Assembly (NCBI GenBank): GCA_003342895.1
Contig: PTFA01000086.1
Location: forward strand, 1,927,199-1,991,198
Direction: 5' to 3'
DNA length: 64,000 nucleotides
Origin: Casuarius casuarius
Lineage: Eukaryota; Chordata; Aves; Casuariiformes; Casuariidae
Part shown: positions 38,741 through 51,500 of the stretch, piece after piece
How the letters are laid out: every line of letters begins with the position of its first letter
Numbering within the stretch: the stretch's first letter is position 1
The notes under the pieces: generated by a model
Databases searched by the model: none
What the model was told of the DNA's origin: nothing
Seen by the model: only the letters and a program-made list of their open reading frames with translations
Position numbers and translations under genes: made by a program

Positions 38741-38744
38741 GGAA

Positions 38745-38900
38745 GCGTCGGATGGACGCGCTGCAGACGCCAGGAATCAGGAGCGCCCTGGCTCCGGGTG
38801 AAGCTCCTGCCGGCATGGGAATCCTGTCGAACTCAGCTGGTCGGGGCCGTGCGCCCCCCATCCTGCGCTGCCGCGGCCCACGCGCTTACCCAGCTCCCAC
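38745..38900. promoter_or_regulatory. Small CpG-rich islet
   Basis: CpG cluster around GGATGGACGCGCTGCAGACG and GGGGCCGTGCGCC. No gene structure seen. Confidence 0.4.
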
Positions 38901-39129
38901 ATCTTTCTCTGTAACAAAACTGTGCAACCCTCAGCACAGGTTTAACCTAAGCTGGTTTTCATTTTTACTTTTTAAGCAAATGGTTAACTTAATCAGAAAG
39001 GCAGTGTGGGTACTCTTACCTCACTTAAAAATAAATATACTTGAGTTTAGCTAACTTGATTTTTTTTTTCGTGCTTCAAGCCCTCCAAAAGACTGTCCGT
39101 GCAACTGCAACCGGCGGCACTGGCTTAAA

Positions 39130-39380
39130 ATAAAAGTCTTTCAGCTGTATCCTCCAGATTCAGCTCACTCTGCTGAGGAGCTGTTATCTATTAGAACTTC
39201 ATAATTCTGAATTCTCCTGCCTTAATTGGTTTGTTTTGTGATCGTCTCTGAGAAAATAAATTATGGTTTCATTTTTTCTTATAATGAACTGACCACAAAT
39301 TTGTAATGAGAATATCTTTTGTAAAGATAATGGCATGCATCCGGATATCTTTAATCAGTTTTTAATTATGGAGCCCAGTG
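39130..39380. promoter_or_regulatory. Candidate intronic regulatory block
   Basis: Repeat-free, low-CpG sequence rich in ATTA and AATTA cores (CCTTAATTGGTTTG, AATTATGGTTTC, TTTTAATTATGG) and GATA cores (AGATAATGGC), directly before a CpG-rich patch at 39385-39480. Enhancer function is a guess from composition. Confidence 0.3.
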
Positions 39381-39384
39381 ACTC

Positions 39385-39485
39385 AAAACCGTCCGTACCT
39401 GCCGTCGGGCCCGCTCTTACCCTGCTCTGCAGCTCGCCCCTCCCGGCTGCCGGGGAGCCGGCGTGGACGGAGCCCGGCAGCACAG
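39385..39485. promoter_or_regulatory. Small CpG-rich patch
   Basis: CpG cluster (CCGTCCGTACCTGCCGTCGG, GCCGGCGTGGACGGAGCCCG). No exon structure. Confidence 0.35.
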
Positions 39486-39489
39486 CCAA

Positions 39490-40220
39490 GATTTCAAGGA
39501 ATTTTCTTACTCTGAATACTAAACTTTAGATATTGCACACAAAAGCCAGTAGAGAGTCCACCTGCGATATCAGTGGTTCTGGATATGTTTCCATCCTAAT
39601 GCACATGGCTCCGCAAGCTTATTAACACAGCGATGCTGTCAACTCGCCCTGCTGTGAAGGTATCTGCTATTTTTCGTCAATCCTCAGCTCTTGGAGTCAT
39701 AGGATTACGTACAAATCTCAGCTTTCATGTTTTATAGATATTTTTCTATCCACCGTGGTGGCTAGCAAACATACCTACAGGTAAATATTGAAAACAGAAA
39801 GCAATAGAAATAGCTCCCTTTTTTTTGATTGGCATATTTTTAATTTTATCGCTTTTGAAGAATTAGGTTCATGATTCTTTGCCTCCTATTTTCAGCAACT
39901 TCTACCTCTTCCTGCTCCTGCCTGCTCTTTGTTACACTTGTTGCAACATCTTCTATTAGATGTTAATCTGCTCTTGCCAACTAGAGCATTCCTGGTTGCA
40001 AGCAGGTTAGAGCCTAAGCGAGCCATCAGTAAAAAAATCAACAGAGGCATCGAGAAGCCGCCTCCAATAACTTTTTTTTTCCCTGTCCAGCAAAAAGTGT
40101 CTAAGAGTGCATACAGTAACAGCAGATATTTCTGATTGACTTTTTGGTTCTCAATGTAATTTCAGCAGAATATGAAAAACAACTCTATTCTGGTTTGCAT
40201 GACATAAATTCTGCATAGAG
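39490..40220. other. Intronic sequence, nothing recognised
   Basis: AT-rich intron with short chance frames. Confidence 0.4.
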
Positions 40221-40224
40221 CTTG

Positions 40225-40910
40225 GAATCAATTAATTTAAAGTAATAATTTGTATAAACATTCTAACAAAATTTTAAAGGGTATTAAACACCCTGTTTTA
40301 TAAACATAACACTTAATTTGGAAAAAAAACATTTAGAAGGTAATGCATTTAGGATAAGTGCACAACACATGAAAATAATAAATGAAATTTTCCCAGTTTA
40401 GAAAATGAATGTAATTAATTAACATTTAAATTACATTTTTAATTGCAATCATGCCCTCCCAGGGGACTCATAAGGGACCATAATTGCAATTAAAAGCATG
40501 TGGATTAGATAATAAAACAATGCACACTGTCTGAAATGTGCGATTTAAAATGGAAAGCAGACATTGTTATCGGCACATCTAACTTAATTGTAGCCATAAA
40601 GCAAATGTGCTGTACAAAATAAAATTCACATACGGGAACATTTAATTCTTGAATCTCTTAAAGGGGACACGCTTGAGAGCACATTTTATGACAGGTTCTG
40701 TTTGAAATGGCCCTTTAAGGCTTTAGTATTCAGGGGTAGTGCTTTAATGTTTTTGCATTAATAAAAGCATAGCTGAATGTTCCTATTAAAATACACAGAT
40801 ACATTTAAGTAAGAGATGAAACTGAGTGTCTAAAATTTAAGTTGCAGAAGGCATAATTATATCGGGAACACATTTTTCTTTGTTCCGCATTGTTTTAAAA
40901 TTGCATTTGC
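40225..40910. promoter_or_regulatory. Candidate AT-rich homeodomain-site enhancer with an inverted repeat
   Basis: A block crowded with TAATTA/ATTAA/TTTAAT cores (GTAATTAATTAACATTTAAA at 40411-40430). It contains a 17-base inverted repeat: TTTTAATTGCAATCATG (40437-40453) and CATAATTGCAATTAAAA (40479-40495), with one mismatch and a 25-base spacer of higher GC. Each arm has a homeodomain core (TAATTG) and a C/EBP- or POU-like TTGCAAT. No repeat family recognised. Confidence 0.45.
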
Positions 40911-41009
40911 CAAGGGAGAGTTTGAGAGGCACTGCATTTCCAGGCTAGGTAATGAGCAGAAAAAGTCGCTGATAAATAGGCATTTACCAGACAGATACGA
41001 ATCTGCTCT

Positions 41010-41420
41010 ACCTCCAGCGCGGTCACCTCTCGGGCCGGGGGACGCTCATCAGCATATCGACGTTGCGGCTTCCCTTGGTGCTGCGCTACTGCCTTTTGAT
41101 AAATACTGGAAGTTTTAGCCCTTAGTGCTGCTAATTCTTCATTTTACACAAACTTCCACTTTATCTCAACAGAGGAGAAGAAATGAGAGGCACCCGACAA
41201 GAAGAACGATCTCTCCTCATGGGGGAAATGGCCAAGGAGTTGGGACTACGCGTTGGGGACGCCGTACGGCAAGCCAGGACGCAGCATCTCCCGGGGGCGG
41301 CCTTGGCCCTAGAGCTGCTCTGCGCCGCTGCTCTGCAAGGCCGGCCCTTGGCGAGGGCGAACCACCGCCACGTCCATCGCCTCAGCTTCTCCCGCACTGT
41401 CGGGACTCAGGACCCTGAGT
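41010..41420. promoter_or_regulatory. CpG-rich islet
   Basis: CpG-dense (CCTCTCGGGCCGGGGGACGC, GGGACTACGCGTTGGGGACG). Frames of 75-108 codons are open on both strands; no domain. Confidence 0.45.
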
Positions 41421-41424
41421 CGAG

Positions 41425-42850
41425 AATGAGACTTTCGCAAATCACTGCTAATTAATTTCATTGCCAAATGACTTACTCGTAGGGGCTGAGATCCCAGAGG
41501 TGAGGAGCGGGTGACAAAACCCGTGCAGCATGCAGACCGAAAAGGAGAGAAAAGTTTAGAAGCCGGTGGAGAAAGGGATCCAGACCGTGGTAGAAATTTT
41601 CTGCACGGATGCTTCCTTTTGCCATTTACTTTCAATCATAAAGGGCAATTTCTTCTTTCGCCTAACCCAGATACAAAATATGGCTCCGTCTCTAAGCTCT
41701 TACGGCAAATTTTGATAAATACAGCGCTTGGGTAGATTAGCTTTAGATTTAACTCTGATGTGGAAAAACAATTCATTTACGTGGTACCAACTGGAAAAAA
41801 GTTCTGAATTTTTCAGTTCATTAAATGGTATTGCTCTAATTCCAGTTAGACAAAAAGTGTTCTGTGAAAATAACAATATAATTGCTGATAATATTCAGTG
41901 TAAAACACACTAAGTTATCTGCTCTGCTTTCACCCCATTTAAGAGCTTGACCTGGGAAGGAATAGAAAGTTTAACTGGTAACACGTAGCATGTAACCCCT
42001 GCTGCACAGGGGCAAAATTCACCCAGTAAAGAAGTTACTTGGTATAGAAATACACCTCTAATACTACTGCTACCTATTAAAGCACAGTGAGAATCTGAAG
42101 AAAATGCATGTGAAGGATCCCTGAGTTCTCCAAGTATTTTCCCTTTAAAAATGATTGGGAAACCTTGAAGTTCTTCCATGTAATCTTTCTTGCTAGATCT
42201 TGCTACGGTACTTGGACAGCACTATATATACAGTATAAAAAATAGTGATTGGTTTTGAAGGCAATAGTGGTACAATATTTCTTAAGGGTTAGAAAAGTTA
42301 CCCTGAGTGTGAAATAATGCTGAAAGCTGAATATCACAATTGGAGGTAACTTTTGAACTGGAAGGTAATATTTTACTGTGCTATTGCTCCAGAAAACAAA
42401 TATCATTTGTTTTCTAATACTTAACACCCCCCCCACACACACACACAAAACAAGAATGTTAATGCTACATGGAGAGTTTCCTGAAATGGGATGCATATGG
42501 TGTCTTAGTCATTTCGCATTCAGTGCAATAAAATATTCATTGTCGAGATTTTAACTATTGTCTCAGGCGCTGGACAATAAAGGAGAACGGTGAGCCGGCA
42601 CGAGACAACCATCCAGAATTGCATCAAACAGAGAAAGTTAATAGTTTTTTTTTAATACACACAGCATTCACCCCCACACTAGTTACCCATAAAAATTTAA
42701 CATTCAATGCCCTATCGGCAGTCTCTGCCGCATAAAGCTTACCTGTACACAATGCAGGTAATGAACGTGCTATCGCATTTGTAATAAAACAGTAAATGAT
42801 AAGCTAGCAGCAGTTGGGGTGTATGCACATCTCCTTGGCCTTAATGACAG
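41425..42850. other. Intronic sequence, short C/CA repeat
   Basis: AT-rich intron. 42427-42446 is a C run followed by (CA)n. 42520-42700 has a repeat-free look but no diagnostic motifs. Confidence 0.4.
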
Positions 42851-42854
42851 CGTA

Positions 42855-42975
42855 ACGACGTTTCTACCCGCCCGGCGAGAGCCTCCCTCAGGCCGGTGCT
42901 CAGGCTGCAAAGGCTCCGCTCGGCTTCGCCGGGCGCCTCCGCGTTCGCTGCGCTCCTCAGCTGTCCGGCTGGGCA
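42855..42975. promoter_or_regulatory. Small CpG-rich islet
   Basis: CpG cluster around ACGACGTTTCTACCCGCCCG and CGCTCGGCTTCGCCGGGCGC. Confidence 0.4.
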
Positions 42976-43199
42976 AAGCACAGCTTCAGCCGAGACAAAC
43001 AGCTAACCACATTAGCAGACGTTAAAATTGATAAGTGGTGCAAAGTAAAGCAACGCTTAGGTTTGCCGTGTGGAGACGCGTTCAGATTAAATTTAATTTG
43101 GAGAGTCAGAAGATAGGGGCACCTGTCAGTTTCCAGGTAACGCGGGGATTTTTTTTCTAGCATCGCTTACTACCTTGGGGAAAAAAGCTCCTTTCTGAA

Positions 43200-43330
43200 G
43201 CCAAAAAACCTGACAAGGTGTAACTCATACAACGCATTGTGCTGCATGACGATGGCTTACATTGGTTCGTGTCTTGTCATATGACAATATAACATGACAC
43301 AAAGCTGCACGTACATTGCATTGGAGAGTT
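43200..43330. promoter_or_regulatory. Candidate regulatory block with TTGTCATATGACAA palindrome
   Basis: A perfect 14-base palindrome at 43274-43287 joins two TGTCA/TGACA (MEIS/TGIF-type) half sites around a CATATG E-box. It is followed by a third half site (ATGACAC, 43294-43300), and precedes a CpG-rich islet. Confidence 0.4.
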
Positions 43331-43334
43331 ATAA

Positions 43335-43465
43335 AACAAAGCCGCCTCTGCTCGGCAGCCCCGGCCCGCGCTGCGACTTGCTCGCCTAGGAGGAGCAGCC
43401 GGCTCCGAAGCGCGCGCCCGGCCTATAAAATATGCAGAGCCAGCCCTCGACGGGAGCGCAAACTA
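43335..43465. promoter_or_regulatory. Small CpG-rich islet with TATAAAA-like element
   Basis: CpG-dense (GCAGCCCCGGCCCGCGCTGC, CGAAGCGCGCGCCCGG) followed by CCTATAAAATATG at 43421-43433, a TATA-like sequence on the plus strand. Promoter function is possible; no downstream exon is recognised. Confidence 0.4.
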
Positions 43466-43469
43466 ATGG

Positions 43470-46400
43470 GATCGGAGAAGCAGAACTTCTCATTCCGGCA
43501 GGATTTCAGGATGGGAACTTCGTCACCCTGCGCTTTGATTTTGTTTTCTAATTAATTGCAGGAACATGGAAAATGCAAAACAGAAACACCGGGTAGAAAA
43601 GTAGAGGGGAAAAAAAAGAGGTAAAGATAAAAGACAGAAGAAAATTAATTGTTAATTATTTATTAGACGGTTCATTTGCTCACACCTACATTACTGTGTT
43701 GGTGTTTTAACCCACTGTGCTCGTTCCTCAAGTTTGACCTCAGCCGCATCGTTAGTTCAGTTCCTTTTCTTTTGCCATTTCTCATTAATTTCATCAGTTT
43801 TTTTAAAAAAGATGTAAGATAGGAGCTATATGTTCTGCTGCAAATAATTCTTATGGGGTACTCCTTTTCTTAGTCTAAGTCATGGTAAATAAAATCACAA
43901 ACAGCAACTAATGTACTCATCCGAAAGGATTCAAGGCCCTGCCTTGTGAAGGGCATAAGGTTTTCTTTCCCAAAGGATTTACTGAGTATTGAGGAATTTC
44001 ACAGCCTCATTTCTCCGCAGCAAAACACACTTTTCCCTTTAATCAGGATCCTTCCCAGGAAATTAATCTGCTCATGTTGGGCTCGTGATGGGAGCTGAAC
44101 CTCAGCCCCACCAGGAAAACGAGTCTCTAACATGGACATGAAGAGGAAGAAGACACTAGCGTTTATTTATGATAACTGCACCATTAAAGGCAACTGTAAT
44201 ATATCATGACACCTTCTTCTAACGCATGGCTTGTAAAATAAAATCACTGCAGCTTCTATAATTTCTGGATTTTTCTCTACAAGGATTTCAATAGCTCGTT
44301 ATTTCACTTAAAACTTGTTTTATTTTTTTCTATTTTAGCATGATGGCTGCAGGAAAAGAGAAAAGAATATGAAAAGGAATTTTTTGGCTACTCTACTTTG
44401 AACATGAATTTACTTACTTAAATCTAGCTTTCTAAGAGAAGAAAGTTTTTGTCTCTTTTCCACTTAAAACCTCTTGCAGATTTACTGTGACACATTTAAC
44501 ATGCAATAAGTTGCCCACCACGAGACCCTTGGCTCCCAAGACAGCATTTATTTTCGCTACAAAAAAGTGCAAAGCAGCTAGGATTTATATAAATGTAAAA
44601 TAATTTCAGCAGTCTGACACAAGAAAGGTAGGTCAAATCATGCTTAGCACTTATGTAATTTTTTTTTAACTACTGAAATCTAATCATATTCTAGAGTGGG
44701 TGATCTCATCTCTAGGATCAGTGAAACTATAGCATAGTTATATTAAATATAAAAAGGGAGAAAACCTAGTCCTTTCCTCAACATACGGAAGAATAATAAT
44801 AAAAAGATTTTCTTGGATCTTTTTGCCAAATAAAGTATTATGCCAGCATCTGACATATGACTGCAGTGACCCTGAGATACGCCTCCTGTGCATTACCTTT
44901 ACTTTGTTTCAGCAAAGCCAAAACTGGTAACAGAACTCCATCATTTACACTTAGCTTCTTTTAAACCATTTTTCACATTTAGTCCCCGACAGAAAAAAGA
45001 ACGTGTCTGTTTCCTACAGGTGATTTATTGCATAGTTTCTAAGCAAAATACTTTTATCTGAAAGTATAGGTCAGAAAAAGGAATAATGCAATCAGAGAGA
45101 CACTTGCTGAAACGTTATAAATACTGCGCCGTGCACGGCAGAAGCCCGGCGCTGTCGGGAGTGACTAGCTGCTCGCAAACGCTGAAGTTCATTCTCTTTT
45201 GGTGGAGCAAAAATTGCAGTTAAACTGGAAGAGGAATACCTTTTACTTTTTTTCGGCAGTAGTTATCTTATTTGAAAAACATTTGAGTCCCCAGAGGCTG
45301 CATTAGAGAAGAGGTTTTTATTGCCTTGCTATGAGAATTTTATTTTATTTCGCCAAGCGGATCTGTAGAGTTTCTCTGCGGCAGGGAAGCGCAATGGTGG
45401 CAAGTTGCTCGGCACCCTTCGTTTATAAAGTCATATCTACTTGCACGGCACTGTGGTCGCACTACCAAAACAGCCCCTGGGTTTTAACGCATTTCTGCTG
45501 GTAACAAGCCGGGCAAGGGTGGCAGTGTTATTACTCCCGTTTTGCAAGGAGGAGAGAGGCGCGTTGGGAAGGCGGAGTGATGTGTCCTGCGTGGCACAGG
45601 GCGCCTCTGACACCGTATCCAGTGGTTTGAAGTGTGAAGTTCATACTCTGATTACTAGCTCATCTCCCCCCTCGGGGTTCAGAAATGCGTACGCTGAAAC
45701 AATACTGCGAAACCTAAATATAGAAACCAGTCAAAGCGTAACGCAGGTATAAAAGCCTCAGTCTTTCAAGAAGGAAGTCTAACTTGTCCTCTTAGGTAGA
45801 ATTCAAGTTGCTTAGAGCATCACAGTATGAGACCTTCAGCAACATGAAAACTCTTTTGAAATTCAGGCTGAATCTGAAAAGTAATAAACCATAATTTCTA
45901 ATGATCAAAACGAGGATTAATGTGCCTGGTCCTTCTACCGCCTCGCTGTTCTCTGAGCTCCCTGCAGCCTCACACGGCGCTTCCTCTTCCTTTGCCTGGA
46001 GGATGCAGAGCTCTACCACCGACGTGTGTATCTGTAAAAACTTGCCTACCTGTTTCACAATACTCTCTTTAACTCCCACTTTTAGTCCAGATACAGAGCG
46101 TTAGCGAGTTGGAATGTTTTCATCTCAGAGAATTTGTTCATTTTTTCACTAACTTGTTTTTTCTCTATCTGCATTAAGAGTAAATATGTATTTTATGTTA
46201 TAGATACAAAAAGACATAAAAATATATGCATATATCTACATATGTGGGAAAAGTTCCAATGGGTGGAAATGTGTGTATGGGAAAAAAAACATTAAAAAAC
46301 TCCATTTGGGGATTTCTCTTGATCAGCTATACTGGGCTCATTGCTATTTCAAGCATAATTGGGAATTAGCCGAGGTTGGATGAGTGTATATATCTTTGTC

Positions 46401-47940
46401 TACGTGTAACAGAAAGAGACAGAAAATATGTTCGAGTGTATGCAAAAGAAAGCAATTCATTTCAGTGTGGTTGTCCCCAGAGAGAAGAAGACTTCAGTAG
46501 TTTATTTTAACCACAGCACATTAAGGGAAGAGCGTCAGTGCTCTGCTCTTGCAGTGAACATCAAAGCCCGGACTGCGGGAAGGCGAAGGAAGCAAAGGAG
46601 AAGGGGAGACGGGGCAGTGGAGGGGACGAAGGCGAGCTAAGTGGTTGGCGGGCCACAGGAAGAGGAGCGGAGGTAGGGAGAGGGCAAGCGAGGAGGGAAA
46701 CGCCTCAGGCGAATCCAGAGCAGCCTCCCAAGTTCAGAGCTTCTCCAAGCTGAACAGGGTTTGTGTGCTTGACAGACATCTGCTTTTCATCAGAGTCTCC
46801 TGATGTTATTATTGCTTTTGGATGTAAATCAATAAAGTAGAGAGTAGTGACAGTTCAATAATTTTTCTCCTGGTAAAACCACCAAGGCTGATCTACATAC
46901 CTTGAGAAAGCAGTTTAAAATGAGGAGGAACATGAACTTCCTACTTTTTGCAAGGAAACAGCATAAGCTTTAGTCTTGCCCGTGGCGCTTGGGTACCGTG
47001 GTGCCAGGGGGCTGCTGGCTGCAATTTCTGAGCTATGACCCTGCGTCTCTGGCCGGCAGGGTGGTGAGCAGATGCTGAGCGGAGCAACGGCAAGAGGAGC
47101 CGGAGGGAAGTCCAGACGGAAGGGGGCCAGGGCTCTCCTTAGCACTACTGCGAAGGGAATAGGAGGATGCTGAAGGTTTCAAAGCTTCATCAAAGACATA
47201 AACCTAAACCAAGTGAAATTCAGAAGTGCTGAAGAAATGGCAAGACAACGTTCAATACATTGTGACCTTTCCTGCTATTTTCAAAATTGCAATCTTAGGA
47301 GGGGGAAAAAAAAGGCCACCCTTACCTCATGGCTGAAAATGTTATTAAAAGCAATGAATTCTTTTTTATTGTTATGTTTAAATTTTTTTTAAAAAGTGCC
47401 ATTTGGAGCAGAGGCAGCGCAGAGGATGCCTCCCTTAAACTGAAGATAAGTTAGATATTTGAAAAGAACCAATTTATCTCATTCACTCTTTTACGTGCTC
47501 CTTATATTTATTTATATGCACCCTTCTTTGAATTGCATTTTTTATTTTTTACTGTGTGCAGTAGCTGTTAATGATCATATACGCTCATGAGAATTAAAAT
47601 AGAACCCTGCATTTCACTTGAACACCAGAAGAGCACACACACAGGATGCAGTATATATAAATAACAAAGACCTTGCATAATCACACACTCTATATCCTCC
47701 CTTACTGGAATATAAAAGCAAGCCCTAACCTCTGACAAAACTTAATACAAATAAGATATGAAATAAATAAAATGCACAATGCTAGAGCTCAATTTGAACT
47801 ATTCAGACTTCATCAAAACATATTGGGAAATGTGTGATAGGACAGGGAAAATCTTTGCATATAAATTATAGCTATGAAAGGATTTGCTGCTACAAACAAG
47901 TGTGGAGATGAAACTTCCCCAAAACTTATATCAAGCATAA
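43470..47940. other. Intronic sequence, no gene seen
   Basis: Mostly AT-rich. A purine- and CpG-enriched patch at 46555-46700 and scattered AT microsatellite-like sequence at 46180-46250 are the only departures. No domain in any frame. Confidence 0.45.
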
Positions 47941-47944
47941 GATA

Positions 47945-48035
47945 TTGTAAATAATAATTTACATTTAAATAGCACCTTCCATTCTGGAGCATCTTGGAGC
48001 ATTTCGCTAACCATAGGTGAAATGCTCTGATGGGT
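47945..48035 (+). repeat. Probable MIR-type SINE fragment (body region)
   Basis: TTTACATTTAAATAGCACCT followed by TCCATTCTGGAGCATCTTGG resembles the 'tttatatagcaccttccatccgaggatctcaaagc' module of amniote MIR-like SINEs. Confidence 0.45.
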
Positions 48036-48479
48036 GGTTGGTCCAAATAACATTTTCAGGACTATTTTGCTTATACATCATAATAAAAGTAAAGTGACTG
48101 TGTGGGGAAAATAGGTGGAAAGAAGTTTCTAACCTTTATGTGTACCACATTTATACTAGCTAGCATAAGTAAAAGAAGTTGTTCAAAGCTAAGAGAGATA
48201 AATACATAGAGATAAAAAAGGCTGGAACTTCTTATATATAATTGATGTACAAAGTGATAGCCAAGGGCAGCGTCAGCCCAAGAGTAAGCCCACTGCAACC
48301 TAAGACCTGGTCCCCAAATTAGAGGTGCTCGTGGCATGTGGGTATATGTGTGTATGATCCACACAGCTCCCTGAACAGATTCCAGTTATTTGAGCTTAGG
48401 TGTAACTGGTACTAAATCAGCAATCTTGATTCTGCCCTTATTCATATAAAAGCCCAGGAAGCTTGAAAAAACACTGTTT

Positions 48480-48555
48480 TTCTTCACCGTGGGGCAACAT
48501 TGAGACCAAGAGAGTGAAGAAATTTTGGCTGAGGACACCAGTAGAAAACCCCTCC
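48480..48555 (+). repeat. Possible MIR-type CORE-SINE fragment
   Basis: GTGGGGCAACATTGAGACCA followed by AGAGAGTGAAGAAATTTTGG and CTGAGGACACCAGTAG parallels MIR 'atggggaaactgaggcacagagaggttaagtgacttgcccaaggtcacacag', heavily diverged. Confidence 0.4.
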
Positions 48556-48559
48556 TTTC

Positions 48560-51500
48560 TTATTCAGTGTGGGAACGTGTGTGCTTGGGTGCCTGCAAAG
48601 GAAAGAAAAGGGGCAAGTAAAGAATTTCAAATTTGAAAAAAGCACCGGAAAAGAATTAAAAATATAATTGCAAATAATATTGCTTGATTACTTGAAAATC
48701 AGAAGGTTTGTCATCCTCAGATAACGCCACTGTGGCCCTGCACAAGATAGCCTGGACTGTGGTGAGATGGCATGGCCACGGCACCTGGCAAGGTCTGAGC
48801 CGGACCTCAGGGCCAAGGTCCTGCACGCTCGCAGACACGTGTGCGTCTATGTGTGACCATGTGCAACAGAGCATCGGCCATATGAACTCTCCTCTTCATT
48901 AAGACCTTCTAAAGTTTTGTATGACTGTTGGAAGGAGATCAAAATTGTCACTGCCTCAATTATAGAGCCTGGTCGATAAAGGAGGATTTTATTTTCCAAG
49001 TATCAAAATTTGCAATGATTCATTTACATTTAGATATCTTTCACAGTGTGGGAGGTTGAAGAATAAAGAAACAGCGTGCTGTAACAAAATAGAAAAGGAG
49101 CATCAATGCTGTTCTCATAAGTCTGACATTGTGTATTATCTCCCGCCAACCCAGTACCCCGTTCTATGGTGTATGTCATTAAGCAAATATGGATATAGCT
49201 ATGTTACTTCTGTGACTAATGAACAATGTAGGAACAACTCTGTTAAAATGAAAGAGAAATGTACAGTTAAAATGGACAGTGAAATTATTTATAGAAAGAA
49301 ATCAGCTATTTCATGACGGAATACTGGTACTTCACTAGTAGGAACAGATTATAAAGTAGGAAATGGTAGCAGTAATCCATCCTCGATGCTTATATTTTAG
49401 GAATATCTAACCTTGAGGGTTTAGCATCCAGGTTGAAGCAAATTGCTCTGATCACCAATATCAAGGTGATAAGCTGAGATATTATATGTCAATCATTCTG
49501 TGACAAAGATAAAAGTGAACAAGATGCATTTCAGAGTTACGTGGAGAGGGAACATGGATTATATATTTAGTGTCTTTTTTTCCCCAGTGTACCTATCAGT
49601 ATTTGTAAGCTGTTTTAGCAAGCAACTTGAAATATAATCATTTCAAGACAAATAACAGAGAGGCTTTGAACACACAAGGAAGTCTCCGTAACAGTAGATT
49701 CTCCTCCAAAACCTTGAGTCAAACCAGTACCAATGGACTTTATGAATCTGAGAATTGCATTTCCACTGAGAGTACCCTACTGCCCAGACAAATCAATTGT
49801 CTTGACCTTTACATCTGCCCTACAGAGTTTAAGTGAAAAGACAGAACAAGAGAGCGTGCGAGAGAGGAATAGGTGTCTCTCTTGGAGCTCGCCAGCCAGG
49901 GGAGGGCACCGGAGGCAGACCCCAGCTCCCCGGCAGCGCTGGAGCTGGGAGGGAATCGCGAGACNGTGGCGTGGCCTTGCCTGAGGTTTGGAAGAAGATG
50001 GACCTCTCCTACAGTGCACAGCAGCAGGACTTCCCTCTGCTCTCCCATGCTCGGACGCGGGCTCCTGAAGGCCGTGTAGGCTGCACGTTCAACATCTAAG
50101 AGCTTTCTTGGATCTCGCCCACTGGACCAGATCCTCAGCTGGTTTTCCTGCTCCTTGAACTCTGGCCAAAGGTTTAAGCTAAATGTGAGTCCAAGTGAGC
50201 TGGCTAGCTTAGAAAAAGAGGAATCAAGATATATGATCGCTGCTCCCAGAAATATAAAAAATATTTACAGAATTGTACAAACATCCTATTCTCATTAACT
50301 CCTCTGCAGCTTTTCTAAAGATCCATTCCAAATATAACTGTGCAGTATATACTACGGAAGAAAAAATGTAAATACATGCACAAACTTTTATTTAATCTCT
50401 GGAGGAAAAAAATGTACATATTGATGGATTCCCTTCTTTCCACTCTACAGTTTAAATAATTTTCTCTAGTTGACAGAAATTAAATAAAGACCAAAAGCCA
50501 GAAGACTATGACACACTATCACACTACTGTACTGTTATACTACAGTATAATTCTTCCTAATTTTAAAAAATCAGCCTTGGAAAAAATGCAGTCAGCATCT
50601 GATCAAAACAGAGCACACATGGAAGATTCAGTAGCACATCTGAATGTGACTAATTATACTACAGATCCCAAATTTTACAGATTAGACTTCCTGGTAATAA
50701 CAGGGAGTCCAGAATCTTACCATCAAAACAGTAAGTTTGTGACGGCCTCAGTTTGTGTAATTTTTGGCTGTTCAACGACTGCTGAGGAATCTGCTCTGAA
50801 CTGGACGTCCTCTGCAACCCTGCATGTTACTAGCTGAACAGAAAAATACGCGACTGCCAACCAAACATGGAATATTTACCTGCAGGATTGTGCTCCAACT
50901 GGTTTTAAGGTTGTATAAATATTAGGCTCAGGTTTGCTCAGACGACGTTGGGCACACATTTTATTTAAGAAGTCTGTAGCTAGGGGATAACTGCTGACAG
51001 TCTAAATAAATGACAGCCACTAGCAGGACGATTGCAAGGAATTCTTTTCTGCATAGAAAATTCGATAAAGGCAAAGGATTTTAAAAGCCAATCAGGATAT
51101 GATGCGGTGTGAAACACATCCCTGACCAAGCTGCTCCAAGGGCCACTGTGATTCAGAAACATATCTTTGACTCTGTCTGCCAGCCTATACAAATAGTATC
51201 TTAACATCCATACAGTTGTTCCCCCTGCTTACCTATCGCACAGGAAGAAAATAAAGGAACCAGGTCAGACTACCCAGTCTGCAGGCTGGAAAGTTGGGGC
51301 AGAGATGTACATAAGGGTGTGAAGGAGAGGCAAATCCATGTCCTTTCTGCTTCTTTGAGAAATGTTTCTGTTTTTACCCAAGGGGATGAACAATAATTTT
51401 TCATCCCAGGTGCATGACACAACTGCACAAGCTCTCCTGCACCCGACGCCCTTCTGAGAGGGATGAGCACACCAGCATGGACCTCCGGCGGGCTCAGGGG

